Of a stretch of 7,223 nucleotides of DNA, positions 1 to 6,524 are shown one piece after another. Source of the stretch: Gammaproteobacteria bacterium (lineage in GTDB: Bacteria > Pseudomonadota > Gammaproteobacteria > UBA6429 > Thiohalophilaceae). Position 1 is the stretch's first letter. Each line of letters starts with the position of its first letter. The translations under genes and the position numbers were made by a program. The stretch is from positions 1 through 7,223 of the forward strand of contig JAHEIJ010000110.1 of NCBI GenBank assembly GCA_024639445.1, in the 5' to 3' direction. Under the pieces are notes generated by a model that saw nothing but the letters and a program-made list of their open reading frames with translations, had not been told where the DNA came from and searched no databases.

Positions 1-1380
1 AATCGCACAGATTGCGGCGAGATGGGTTACGCCTTGATCTTCGACAACTGTTTTATAGGCCTGCATACGAGGCATCGCACCTTTAACACGCAATTCCATC
101 AAATCGTCGGTCAGCAGACCGCCGCCGCCGCCACAACAGAAGGTGGCTTCGCCGATGGTGTCTTCCGGCATATCGTAATAGTTATTACAGGTTGCCTTGA
201 TGATCGCACGTGGAATCGTGAATTGCCCACCCGGTTTGTCACCCATACGTGTCGCACGCGCGACGTTACAGGAATCGTGGAAGGTCATGGTCAAATGATC
301 GTTTTCAGACTTGTCAAACTTGAGTTTGTCTTCCTGAATCAGGTCATAGGTATATTCACAGATGTGCTGCGGTACCGGGTAGTTCGGATCCAGGAAATCC
401 CAGGGACCGGCATAGGTATTGAGGAACGCGTAGGCGACACGCCAGGCGTGACCGCATTCACCAAATATGATGCGTTTAACGCCGAGTTCCTGCGCAGCCT
501 TACGAACACGGCGGGAAATACGCCGCATGTTTTCATAACTGCCGATGAACATGCCGAAGTTCGCCGCTTCAGACGCATAGGAACTCAAGGTCCAGCTGGC
601 GCCGGCTTCATGAAAAACCTTGGCATAACCAATCAGACCATCGACGTGAGGCTCGGCAAAGAAGTCGGCGGAGGGGGTGACCAGCAGGATATCGGCACCT
701 TTAACATCCAGCGGGAATTTGACCGGTACACCGGTATCCTCTTCAACTTCTTCTTCCAGGCCTTCCAGGGTATCCGCCAGGGCAGGTTCCGGCAGGCCCA
801 GGTTATTACCAATTGTAAAAACCTTAACAATAATTTCGTTGCAATACTTCTGGCCCATGCCGATATCGTCCATGATTTCGCGTGCGGCCATGGAGATTTC
901 AGCCGTATCGATACCGTAAGGGCAGAACACGGAACAGCGACGGCATTGGGAACACTGGTGGAAATAACTGTACCAGTCATCCAGCACATCTTTGGTCATA
1001 TCTACCGCACCGACCAGTTTCGGGAAGTACTTACCGGCAAAGGTGTAATAGCGACGATAAACCTTGCGCAATAAATCCTGACGTGCCACGGGCATATTCT
1101 TGGGATCCGCGGTACCCAGGTAGTAATGGCACTTATCAGTACAGGCGCCACATTTAACGCAGGAATCCAGAAAGACCTGCAGTGAGCGGTATTTACCTTT
1201 CAGTTCACCGAGCTTATCGACAGCCACTTGTTCCCAGTTGTCGATCAACTCACCAGGATAGCCTAATGGCTCCTGATACTCCTCCTTGGCAACAAATGGT
1301 TTGCTGTGCGCCATTGCCCCTTCTTTAATATGGGGAATAATGGGGATTTCTTTTAATTCTGGTGTTTCAAAATCAGCCAC
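1..1380 (-). CDS. dsrK: DsrK, HdrD-like iron-sulfur subunit of the DsrMKJOP complex (C-terminus cut by window edge)
   Basis: Cytoplasmic-side catalytic subunit of the Dsr membrane complex, related to heterodisulfide reductase HdrD and thought to act on DsrC thiols/disulfide/trisulfide while exchanging electrons with DsrM. 460 codons are visible. Two [4Fe-4S] ferredoxin motifs are seen: C74xxC77xxC80xxxC84 and C143xxC146xxC149xxxC153P. A CCG-type domain follows, with C309 (GECGH), C371 (HDSCN) and C415-C416-G417. The last visible residues are C458-A-I, so the second Cys of the expected final CxxC falls just outside the window; some tens of residues are probably missing. The start is a GTG at 1380 preceded by a good ribosome site (GAGGA, 7 bases upstream). 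An internal ATG (codon 23) also has a G-rich upstream stretch, but the residues before it look family-like. It lies 38 bases after dsrM in the same operon. Identification is firm; the choice of start is probable. Confidence 0.96.
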   Translation of the reverse strand, partial: MADFETPELKEIPIIPHIKEGAMAHSKPFVAKEEYQEPLGYPGELIDNWEQVAVDKLGELKGKYRSLQVFLDSCVKCGACTDKCHYYLGTADPKNMPVARQDLLRKVYRRYYTFAGKYFPKLVGAVDMTKDVLDDWYSYFHQCSQCRRCSVFCPYGIDTAEISMAAREIMDDIGMGQKYCNEIIVKVFTIGNNLGLPEPALADTLEGLEEEVEEDTGVPVKFPLDVKGADILLVTPSADFFAEPHVDGLIGYAKVFHEAGASWTLSSYASEAANFGMFIGSYENMRRISRRVRKAAQELGVKRIIFGECGHAWRVAYAFLNTYAGPWDFLDPNYPVPQHICEYTYDLIQEDKLKFDKSENDHLTMTFHDSCNVARATRMGDKPGGQFTIPRAIIKATCNNYYDMPEDTIGEATFCCGGGGGLLTDDLMELRVKGAMPRMQAYKTVVEDQGVTHLAAICAI

Positions 1381-1418
1381 AGTACTTTCCTCAAACGTAA
1401 TCGTGTTGAGTAATCAAG

Positions 1419-2159
1419 TTACTCTGTCGGTTCAGCATCAAGATTGGCAGCCCATCCTGCGAGACGACGTTTCTCGCGTGGGTTGTCAACCTGAGTACGA
1501 GTCGGACTGAAGAACAGGCCCGGTACATGCAGAAGTTTACTGATGGGAAACACGAGCATCAGCAAGGCTACCAAACCCAGGTGTATCAACAGGGCGGGAT
1601 CACTCGGCAGCGGTTGAATACTGAAGGCCATCAGGCCCAGGAAAAACTGTTTAACAGCGACGATATCGGTATGAGCAACATATTTCATCGTCAGACCACT
1701 CAGACCGATGCCCATAAGTAATGCAAGCATCAGATGGTCAGAGGGCGAAGAAATGTAGCGAACACGATCCACCAGAACACGGCGGGCCCACAGGCCAGCC
1801 AGACCGGCGACCATGGCAAAGGCAGCATACATGCCGAATGGTTGAATCAGATCAACCCAGAACCAAACGGGTTCGGTGAAATAACGCAGGTGGCGCAGCA
1901 GTACCAGCAACAGGGCCACATGGAACATCCAGCCGAACAGCCAGGTCCATTTGTTGGCTTTGAATAAACTGGTGAACAGCACGACTTCCTGTGCCATGCG
2001 CACGACCACACCGGATTTAGTTACCGGGGCCGGTGTAGTGGCAATGTTTAACGGGGCAGGAGTCTTTGCATATTGCCAGATTTTTCTAGCCAGACCGACT
2101 ATGAGTAAGGCAGTCGCCAGATAAAAAGTGAGCGCAAAAGTAACCGACAGAGCCGACAT
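1419..2159 (-). CDS. dsrM: DsrM, NarI-like membrane diheme cytochrome b subunit
   Basis: Integral membrane subunit of the DsrMKJOP complex, expected to carry b-type hemes and link DsrK to the quinone pool. The 246-residue protein has about five hydrophobic segments (roughly residues 4-24, 72-90, 105-125, 141-159, 188-208), as in the gamma subunit of respiratory nitrate reductase. Histidines H80 and H90 are ten apart in segment 2, and H193 and H211 are eighteen apart in and after segment 5. This reproduces the spacing of the four heme ligands known in NarI, so two bis-histidine hemes are predicted (pairs H80-H211 and H90-H193 by analogy). The C-terminal tail is polar and probably faces the cytoplasm. 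Translation starts at an ATG with AGAGGG about 10 bases upstream. It follows dsrC by 80 bases, the longest gap in the operon, and precedes dsrK by 38. Confidence 0.95.
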   Translation of the reverse strand: MSALSVTFALTFYLATALLIVGLARKIWQYAKTPAPLNIATTPAPVTKSGVVVRMAQEVVLFTSLFKANKWTWLFGWMFHVALLLVLLRHLRYFTEPVWFWVDLIQPFGMYAAFAMVAGLAGLWARRVLVDRVRYISSPSDHLMLALLMGIGLSGLTMKYVAHTDIVAVKQFFLGLMAFSIQPLPSDPALLIHLGLVALLMLVFPISKLLHVPGLFFSPTRTQVDNPREKRRLAGWAANLDAEPTE

Positions 2160-2194
2160 GCTACTGTTCCCTCTACGTTGAGAATTATTGGCGT

Positions 2195-2200
2195 ATTATA
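2195..2200 (-). promoter_or_regulatory. Possible internal -10 box (TATAAT) before dsrM
   Basis: Read on the minus strand, the dsrC-dsrM gap contains a perfect TATAAT hexamer about 35 bases upstream of the dsrM ATG. The segment 17 bases further upstream does not resemble a -35 box and falls within an inverted repeat. A sigma70-type promoter for dsrMK is therefore only possible, not shown. The hexamer could be chance in AT-rich intergenic DNA. Confidence 0.2.
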
Positions 2201-2204
2201 GAGA

Positions 2205-2226
2205 GGAGGGGAATAAACACCCCTCC
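2205..2226 (-). repeat. Inverted repeat / RNA hairpin after dsrC
   Basis: A perfect 7-bp inverted repeat (GGAGGGG at 2205-2211, CCCCTCC at 2220-2226, 8-base loop) begins 13 bases after the dsrC stop in the direction of transcription. It is GC-rich and stable for its size, but no U-run follows, so it does not look like a classical intrinsic terminator. A partial terminator or a 3' stabiliser that favours dsrC over dsrMK mRNA are the likely roles by inference. Confidence 0.55.
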
Positions 2227-2239
2227 AGCTATATTCAGC

Positions 2240-2572
2240 TTATACGCAGCCAGTCGGTTTCGGCAGACCAGCGTATTTACATGCTTGCTTACCAGGACCA
2301 TACGGGAACAGTTCGTACAAGTACTTGCTGTTACCTTTGTCCTTACCCAGCTTTTTACCAATAGCCTTGGTTAGAACACGTACTGCAGGAGCAATCTGGT
2401 ACTCTTCATAGTACTCACGCAGGAAGTTGATCACTTCCCAATGGAACTCACCCAGTTCGGTACCATCTTCCTTTGCCATAGCTTCAGCCACAGCCGGTTC
2501 CCAGTCGTTCAGATTTGCCAGGTAACCTTCTTCATCGGTTTCCAGGACTTTTCCACCTACATCAATACCCAT
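2240..2572 (-). CDS. dsrC: DsrC, sulfur-carrier protein with redox-active C-terminal cysteines
   Basis: Small cytoplasmic sulfur carrier of the TusE/DsrC family; its C-terminal arm carries sulfur as a persulfide or trisulfide between DsrEFH and DsrAB and is regenerated at DsrMK. The 110-residue protein has the two diagnostic cysteines, C98 and the penultimate C109 (ending TGCV), eleven residues apart. This marks true DsrC as opposed to TusE/RspA-like relatives that lack the first one. The helical core contains W44-type residues and the family segment around residues 44-57 (FHWEVINFLREYYEE). The ATG start has GAGGAAAG just upstream. It sits 39 bases after dsrH and 80 before dsrM; the flanking gaps hold a possible hairpin and AT-rich stretches. 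DsrC is usually made in excess over the other Dsr proteins. Confidence 0.98.
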   Translation of the reverse strand: MGIDVGGKVLETDEEGYLANLNDWEPAVAEAMAKEDGTELGEFHWEVINFLREYYEEYQIAPAVRVLTKAIGKKLGKDKGNSKYLYELFPYGPGKQACKYAGLPKPTGCV

Positions 2573-2611
2573 GGTGCTTTCCTCTTCGTTATAAAACTGT
2601 GATAGTAATAA

Positions 2612-2920
2612 TTACAGCCAAGCGTTGACTTTGTCGTGTTCAACAGTCAGATCCACAAAGCCTTTGTAATCGACAACCTTGATTCCATCGATAATTTTGT
2701 CCACATCCACGCCACGGGCCTTCATATCACTACCCAGTACATAGATAGAAACATCAGACAGCGCAGTTTCAACCATACCGGATGCATTACTACCCCGCAT
2801 GGCGCCATAGACGCCATCTTCCAGTAACAGTACAGCATTCCCTTTACCGGCAAGACGCAGGCAAGTTTCCAGGGAACTGCGATCAAAAGGCGATTTATTT
2901 ACAGTGTGTAACGTTGACAT
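2612..2920 (-). CDS. dsrH: DsrH, subunit of the DsrEFH sulfurtransferase (TusB-like)
   Basis: The gamma subunit of the cytoplasmic DsrE2F2H2 heterohexamer, which relays sulfur to DsrC. It is related to TusB. The 102-residue protein has the usual family length and keeps the conserved Cys20 (LETCLRLAG) near the N-terminus, followed by the family segment LLLEDGVYG at 31-39. The start ATG lies 14 bases after the dsrF stop with only a weak purine-rich ribosome site, so translational coupling to dsrF is likely. Nothing suggests damage or truncation. Confidence 0.96.
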   Translation of the reverse strand: MSTLHTVNKSPFDRSSLETCLRLAGKGNAVLLLEDGVYGAMRGSNASGMVETALSDVSIYVLGSDMKARGVDVDKIIDGIKVVDYKGFVDLTVEHDKVNAWL

Positions 2921-2934
2921 TCTCGTATTCTCTC

Positions 2935-3342
2935 TTAGAAGCTAAATACCACTTCTTGCTGTTCCAGTATGTCAGCAAGCTCAGCAGCGGGAACGACATG
3001 GATAGAATCTTTTTCTGCCCAGTCGTCATCTTCGTCTTCGTATTTCAGAGCCATCAGATCGTCAATCGTCAGACCACGTGCTTCAAGTGATTCTTTTTCA
3101 ACATAGAGTTTGTTGACGTCGTAATCACCCAGAGCGGCATAGGTCGGCGAGAAATTCTTGATGCCGAGTTCAGAGGTATCCTGACCCTTGAGAAGCTGGT
3201 AAACCCCATCATCAACGAACGCGACCGATACATCCTGTTCAAACGCGGCGCCAATCAGTACGACTTCCAGGGATTCCCAGGCGTATATCGTACCGTAGGG
3301 GGCCGTGCGATTGACGTACATAAATTTCTTTATATCAGACAT
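2935..3342 (-). CDS. dsrF: DsrF, subunit of the DsrEFH sulfurtransferase (TusC-like), lacking cysteine
   Basis: The beta subunit of the DsrEFH heterohexamer, related to TusC. The 135-residue product has recognisable family segments: KKFMYVNRTAPYGT near the N-terminus, FVDDGVYQL at 42-50, and NFSPTYAALGDY at 63-74. It contains no cysteine at all: the region that in my recollection carries Cys40 in Allochromatium vinosum DsrF reads VSVAFVDD here. It therefore probably has a structural role, with sulfur handled by DsrE Cys78 and possibly DsrH Cys20. An acidic stretch (residues 101-107, YEDEDDD) precedes the C-terminal part. The gene starts 12 bases after the dsrE stop; the ribosome site is a poor GGGG, which again suggests coupled translation. 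Confidence 0.96.
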   Translation of the reverse strand: MSDIKKFMYVNRTAPYGTIYAWESLEVVLIGAAFEQDVSVAFVDDGVYQLLKGQDTSELGIKNFSPTYAALGDYDVNKLYVEKESLEARGLTIDDLMALKYEDEDDDWAEKDSIHVVPAAELADILEQQEVVFSF

Positions 3343-3354
3343 TGCAATACCCCA

Positions 3355-3747
3355 TTAATCGCCAAACACAACAAGGCGTTCGGACTGAATACCGGCCTCA
3401 ATTAACTGACCCAGGCCCGAAATACGGAATCCGGCAGCAATATTATTGCCGTCCTTGCCGTTACGCTCCTGTTCACCTTCGTCAACAATCCCGCGACGCT
3501 GTGCGGCAGCAACACAAACCACCAGGTCCATGCTGTGTTTTTCAGCCAGTTCCGACCATGCGTTGACGATATTAATATCGTCTTGGGGTGGAGTGGTGTA
3601 ACGGGTGCCGTTATTAACACCATCATGATAAAAGAAGACTCGGAAGATCTCATGACCTGCGTCCACGGCGGCCCTGACAAAGTTCAGGGCCGACACGGAA
3701 GCTTCGTGGTTATAAGGACCTTCGTTTACTTGTATAGCAAACTTCAT
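3355..3747 (-). CDS. dsrE: DsrE, sulfur-binding subunit of the DsrEFH sulfurtransferase (TusD-like)
   Basis: The alpha subunit of DsrEFH, related to TusD; its active-site cysteine carries persulfide sulfur received from upstream carriers such as TusA and passed to DsrC. The 130-residue protein has the family N-terminus (KFAIQVNEGPYNHE), the segment VFFYHDGV at 37-44, and the conserved active-site Cys78 in DLVVCVAAAQRRG. The protein is full-length and the catalytic cysteine is intact, which supports a working sulfur-oxidation route. The ATG follows the dsrB stop by 21 bases and has AAGGA about 11 bases upstream. The presence of dsrE, dsrF and dsrH directly after dsrAB is the hallmark of sulfur oxidisers; most sulfate reducers lack them. 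Confidence 0.97.
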   Translation of the reverse strand: MKFAIQVNEGPYNHEASVSALNFVRAAVDAGHEIFRVFFYHDGVNNGTRYTTPPQDDINIVNAWSELAEKHSMDLVVCVAAAQRRGIVDEGEQERNGKDGNNIAAGFRISGLGQLIEAGIQSERLVVFGD

Positions 3748-3768
3748 TTGATCAACATTCCTTACAAA

Positions 3769-4845
3769 TTAGAAGCGGATATGAGTTGAAGCGTTCAGGC
3801 TGTTACGTGCACCACGCCAGTTGTCGATGTGGTACTTGGTGAACGGCAAGCCGGTAACTTCAAAGAACCGCGGCCAACCAATACGCTCGATCCAGTCGTT
3901 GATTCGCTCCCAATCTTTCGCGCCTTCTTTATAAGCCTTGAGGATCTGTTTGACGATAGCAGTAGCTTCAGGCCAACGCGGCGGATTGTTCGGAACACCG
4001 GCAGCAACCAGACGTTGGAAGGTCGGTTTGCTACGCGCATTGGAGTGATTACCACCAACCCAGATAGCCAGCTTGGAGTTTTCCGGATCGTTGATCTGCA
4101 TCGGTGGGCAGGGCGGGAAGCATGCGCCACAGCAGATGCATTTCTTTTCATCAACTTCCAGCGAAGGCTTGCCGTTAACCATGGCCGGGCGAATTGCCGC
4201 AACCGGGCAACGGGCAACAACGGTAGGACGTTCACAGACGTTACCAACCAGATCGTGTGCAATCCTCGGCGGCTTGGTGTGCTGCACGTTGATGGCGATA
4301 TCACCCTGGCCACCGCAGTTAATCTGGCAGCAGGAAGTGGTGATATGTACACGGTTAGGCATATTACAGCTGGTAAACTCATCGATGAGTTCGTCCATCA
4401 TCGACTTAACAACACCGGAGGCGTCAGTGCCAGGAATGTCGCAATGCAGCCAGCCCTGGGTGTGCGAAATCATTGCCACGGAGTTAGCGGTACCACCCAC
4501 GATGAAACCGGCTTCAGTCAGCGCATCGATAATTGGCTGAACCTTGGATTCATCAGATACCATGTACTCGATGTTACTGCGGATGGTGAAACGCACATAA
4601 CCATCAGCGTACTTGTCACCAATTGCGGTCAGCTTGCGCAGTGAAAACACATCCAGAATACGCTGGGTGCCGGCCTTAACGGTCCAGATTTCATCGCCAC
4701 TGTGGGCAACGTGACGCAGCACGCCGGGACGCGGATGTTCATGGAATTTCCACTGGCCGTAGTTTTTGCGCATTACCGGATGAATGTACTGGAAGCCGTC
4801 AGGACAACCCGATTCGATTGGCGGTCGCATATCTTCTAGTGCCAT
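3769..4845 (-). CDS. dsrB: DsrB, beta subunit of reverse dissimilatory sulfite reductase
   Basis: Beta subunit of the cytoplasmic alpha2beta2 sulfite reductase that here runs in the oxidative direction, forming sulfite from DsrC-bound sulfur. The 358-residue protein shows the DsrB form of the siroheme/[4Fe-4S] signature, C160, then C172-C173-x3-C177 (SCCQINCGGQGD). A ferredoxin-like insert follows with C213-P and C236xxC239xxC242xxxC246P. The C-terminal part (residues 320-335, ERIGWPRFFEVTGLPF) is typical of the family. The start ATG has a strong AGGAGA about 6 bases upstream. It lies 57 bases after dsrA; that gap folds into two hairpins. Length and motifs are those of an intact gene. Confidence 0.98.
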   Translation of the reverse strand: MALEDMRPPIESGCPDGFQYIHPVMRKNYGQWKFHEHPRPGVLRHVAHSGDEIWTVKAGTQRILDVFSLRKLTAIGDKYADGYVRFTIRSNIEYMVSDESKVQPIIDALTEAGFIVGGTANSVAMISHTQGWLHCDIPGTDASGVVKSMMDELIDEFTSCNMPNRVHITTSCCQINCGGQGDIAINVQHTKPPRIAHDLVGNVCERPTVVARCPVAAIRPAMVNGKPSLEVDEKKCICCGACFPPCPPMQINDPENSKLAIWVGGNHSNARSKPTFQRLVAAGVPNNPPRWPEATAIVKQILKAYKEGAKDWERINDWIERIGWPRFFEVTGLPFTKYHIDNWRGARNSLNASTHIRF

Positions 4846-4868
4846 ATTCTTCTCCTGATTCGTATCTT

Positions 4869-4904
4869 AATTACTTCGTAATTCGAAATAACCTGACGGT
4901 TATT
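4869..4904 (-). repeat. Two adjacent hairpins between dsrA and dsrB
   Basis: Two perfect inverted repeats stand side by side. The first, in transcription order, is AATAACC/GGTTATT (4898-4904 with 4887-4893, 4-base loop) and covers the dsrA stop codon. The second is AATTAC/GTAATT (4878-4883 with 4869-4874, 3-base loop). Only three bases separate them. They are AT-rich, with no U-tract. By position they may protect the dsrA 3' end or keep the strong dsrB ribosome site accessible; this is inference. Confidence 0.55.
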
Positions 4905-6159
4905 ATCCTGCAGCCTGTTCAGCCTTACGCTGGAACCATTTTTCGGCTTCTTCGTCCCAGCCACTCATGTTGACGTAAGAACACTGACGCGGTTGGCTAA
5001 CCATGTTCGGATCGACCTCGATACCGATACCTTCGAGGAAGTTAACCAGGCCGATACGTTCGATCATTTCACCGGTACGTTCGTGTTCCAGGGCATTTTC
5101 AGCGAAGAAGTCGATAACGTCGGAAGCCATCTCAACCAGGCTTTCATAATCTTCTTCCGTTTCCAGTTTCTTGAAGGGAACAATCATGGTGCCCATCAGG
5201 TCACCGATCTTCAGAGTACGCTTACCACCGATGAGGATGCTAACACCCTTGTCATCGCCCGGAGACAGGGCTTTAGGCATGACGTTCAGGCAATGCATGC
5301 AACGTACACATTCATGATTGTCGACGGTCAGCGTGTCATCATCATTCAGGTTTATGCAGTTAGTGGGGCAACGGCTGGTGACATTATCGAGTACATACTG
5401 ACGGCCTTTGGCTTTAATAAAAGCTTTCACTTCAGACTGGTCGATTTTCATTTCATCGCGCCAGGTACCAATCACGGCGAAGTCGGAACGTTCGATGGAG
5501 TTCTGACAGTCATTCGGGCAACCGGAAACCTTGAACTTGAACTTGTAGGGCAGAGCCGGACGGTGAACATCGTCAACGAATTCGTTCACCAGGTGACGCT
5601 GAATACCGTGTTCGTTAGCACAGGACTGTTCGCAACGAGCCGCACCGACGCAACACATGGCGGTACGTACACATGGACCGGCACCGCCAAGGTCCCAACC
5701 ATATTCGTTGATTTCGTCAAAGAAGTGCTGAGTGTTATCAGTGGTGGTACCGATAAACATAATGTTGCCGGTTTGACCATGGAAAGTGACCAGGCCAGAA
5801 CCCCATTTTTCCCAGCTGTCTGCCAACTGGTTCAACATATCGGTGGTATAGTAATTTCCTGCCGGTGGTTGAACGCGCAGGGTGTGGAATTCCTTGGACT
5901 CAGGGAAAGCGTCGCCGACTTCGGAGAAACGCGGGATGATACCGCCACCATAACCAAATACGGAAACAGTACCGCCTTTCCAATAACCCTTGCGGGTTTC
6001 GTAAGAGTGTTCGAGCTGACCCAGCAGCGAACCTACTGTTTCGTTGATCCGTTCATCAGGATGCTCGTCACGCAGACGCTTGAAACCAGAAATAAAGCTC
6101 GGCCAGGGGCCATTTTCCAGTTCGTCCAGCATCGGAGTGTCGTGTATCTTTTTAGGCAT
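4903..6159 (-). CDS. dsrA: DsrA, alpha subunit of reverse dissimilatory sulfite reductase
   Basis: Catalytic alpha subunit of the cytoplasmic DsrAB enzyme, carrying siroheme coupled to a [4Fe-4S] cluster. In the 418-residue protein the siroheme signature is C170-x5-C176 followed by C214-x3-C218 (SGCPNDCQNS). A ferredoxin-type insert shows C264-P plus C284xxC287xxC290; the place of a usual fourth cysteine (residue 294) is Met, which is normal where C264 supplies the ligand. The N-terminal TPMLDELENGPWPSFISG segment and the C-terminal RIGLVNFLEGIGIE (368-381) are family features. The ATG is preceded by a strong AAGGAG six bases upstream. It is the first gene of the operon, with about 490 bases of gene-free DNA upstream. 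Its assignment to the oxidative branch rests mainly on the dsrEFH context; a tree would confirm it. Confidence 0.98.
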   Translation of the reverse strand: MPKKIHDTPMLDELENGPWPSFISGFKRLRDEHPDERINETVGSLLGQLEHSYETRKGYWKGGTVSVFGYGGGIIPRFSEVGDAFPESKEFHTLRVQPPAGNYYTTDMLNQLADSWEKWGSGLVTFHGQTGNIMFIGTTTDNTQHFFDEINEYGWDLGGAGPCVRTAMCCVGAARCEQSCANEHGIQRHLVNEFVDDVHRPALPYKFKFKVSGCPNDCQNSIERSDFAVIGTWRDEMKIDQSEVKAFIKAKGRQYVLDNVTSRCPTNCINLNDDDTLTVDNHECVRCMHCLNVMPKALSPGDDKGVSILIGGKRTLKIGDLMGTMIVPFKKLETEEDYESLVEMASDVIDFFAENALEHERTGEMIERIGLVNFLEGIGIEVDPNMVSQPRQCSYVNMSGWDEEAEKWFQRKAEQAAG

Positions 6160-6165
6160 GGCATT

Positions 6166-6190
6166 CTCCTTAAGGGGTTACCCGATTAAG
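6166..6190 (-). promoter_or_regulatory. dsrA ribosome-binding site partly inside a leader hairpin
   Basis: In the mRNA sense the dsrA leader reads CTTAA-TC-GGG-TAA-CCC-C-TTAAG (6190 down to 6169), which can fold as a hairpin with a 5-bp outer stem and a 3-bp GC inner stem. The Shine-Dalgarno AAGGAG (6171-6166) shares its first three bases with the 3' arm, so folding could reduce ribosome access. The stem is short, with an internal mismatch, so the effect may be small. The ribosome site itself is secure; the hairpin is a prediction. Confidence 0.4.
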
Positions 6191-6211
6191 CCGAAAACTA
6201 CAATCTTAGCC

Positions 6212-6225
6212 CCCGTCCGCACGGG
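6212..6225 (-). repeat. Small GC-rich hairpin in the dsrA leader
   Basis: Perfect 5-bp inverted repeat CCCGT/ACGGG with a 4-base loop, about 53 bases upstream of the dsrA start. It may be part of the 5' untranslated RNA or a protein site; it is short enough to be chance. Confidence 0.3.
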
Positions 6226-6292
6226 TTGCTAGCTACAATTCAAGTTGTGACGCAGTCTATGGCGGCCAGCTTGATACGCCTACCTTACTGAT

Positions 6293-6330
6293 GGGGTGAA
6301 TGACTCAACCCCGCTTATCCCCAATGGGGT
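6293..6330. promoter_or_regulatory. Cluster of G4/C4 dyads, possible operator
   Basis: Four short blocks occur within 38 bases: GGGGT (6293-6297), ACCCC (6308-6312), CCCC (6319-6322) and GGGGT (6326-6330). The heptamer ATGGGGT occurs twice (6291-6297 and 6324-6330), and the blocks can pair as two neighbouring inverted repeats. This could be a binding site for a dsr regulator. I recognise no known consensus. Confidence 0.25.
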
Positions 6331-6361
6331 ATGCGCACTAGCCAGCTGTTTGCAGCGTGAG

Positions 6362-6396
6362 TGAAATTTTCAGCCCACCACTGCGATGAAAATTCA
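6362..6396. promoter_or_regulatory. Pair of near-identical AT-rich palindromes, possible operators
   Basis: TGAAATTTTCA (6362-6372) is a perfect dyad around a central base, and TGAAAATTCA (6387-6396) is a near copy with the same TGAA...TTCA ends. They are 14 bases apart, with centres about 24.5 bases apart, suggesting tandem sites for a dimeric repressor or activator. The protein is unknown; the arrangement is seen, the role inferred. Confidence 0.3.
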
Positions 6397-6524
6397 AATT
6401 TTTCTGGTAATAACAAAAACTTATGCATCTATCACAAGCTGGGTATTCAGCCAGCCTGCACCGCTGTGGTTAAATCGCAACCATCAGCCCGGTAGTATAT
6501 GGTGGTGAAGACTTTATTGCTTGT

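Noticed and set aside
22..1074. Long plus-strand open frame of 350 codons opposite dsrK
   Set aside because: It lies entirely antisense to dsrK, whose protein has all family motifs. The translation shows no recognisable domain; the open frame follows from the codon pattern of the real gene.
2205..2226. Intrinsic transcription terminator after dsrC
   Set aside because: The stem is good but no U-run follows on the transcribed strand, and dsrM and dsrK continue downstream in the same direction. Kept only as a hairpin.
3769..6159. Reductive (sulfate-reducer) type DsrAB
   Set aside because: dsrEFH follows dsrAB directly and the gene order ABEFHCMK is that of sulfur oxidisers; no dsrD is present in the window.
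4993..6189. Long plus-strand open frame of 398 codons opposite dsrA
   Set aside because: It is antisense to the well-supported dsrA, has no recognisable domain or good ribosome site, and is explained by codon bias on the opposite strand. The same applies to the frame at 3829-4644 opposite dsrB.
6200..6235. Sigma70 promoter for dsrA with TAAGAT as -10
   Set aside because: The -10 matches four of six and the paired -35 only three of six, below what I would call a promoter.
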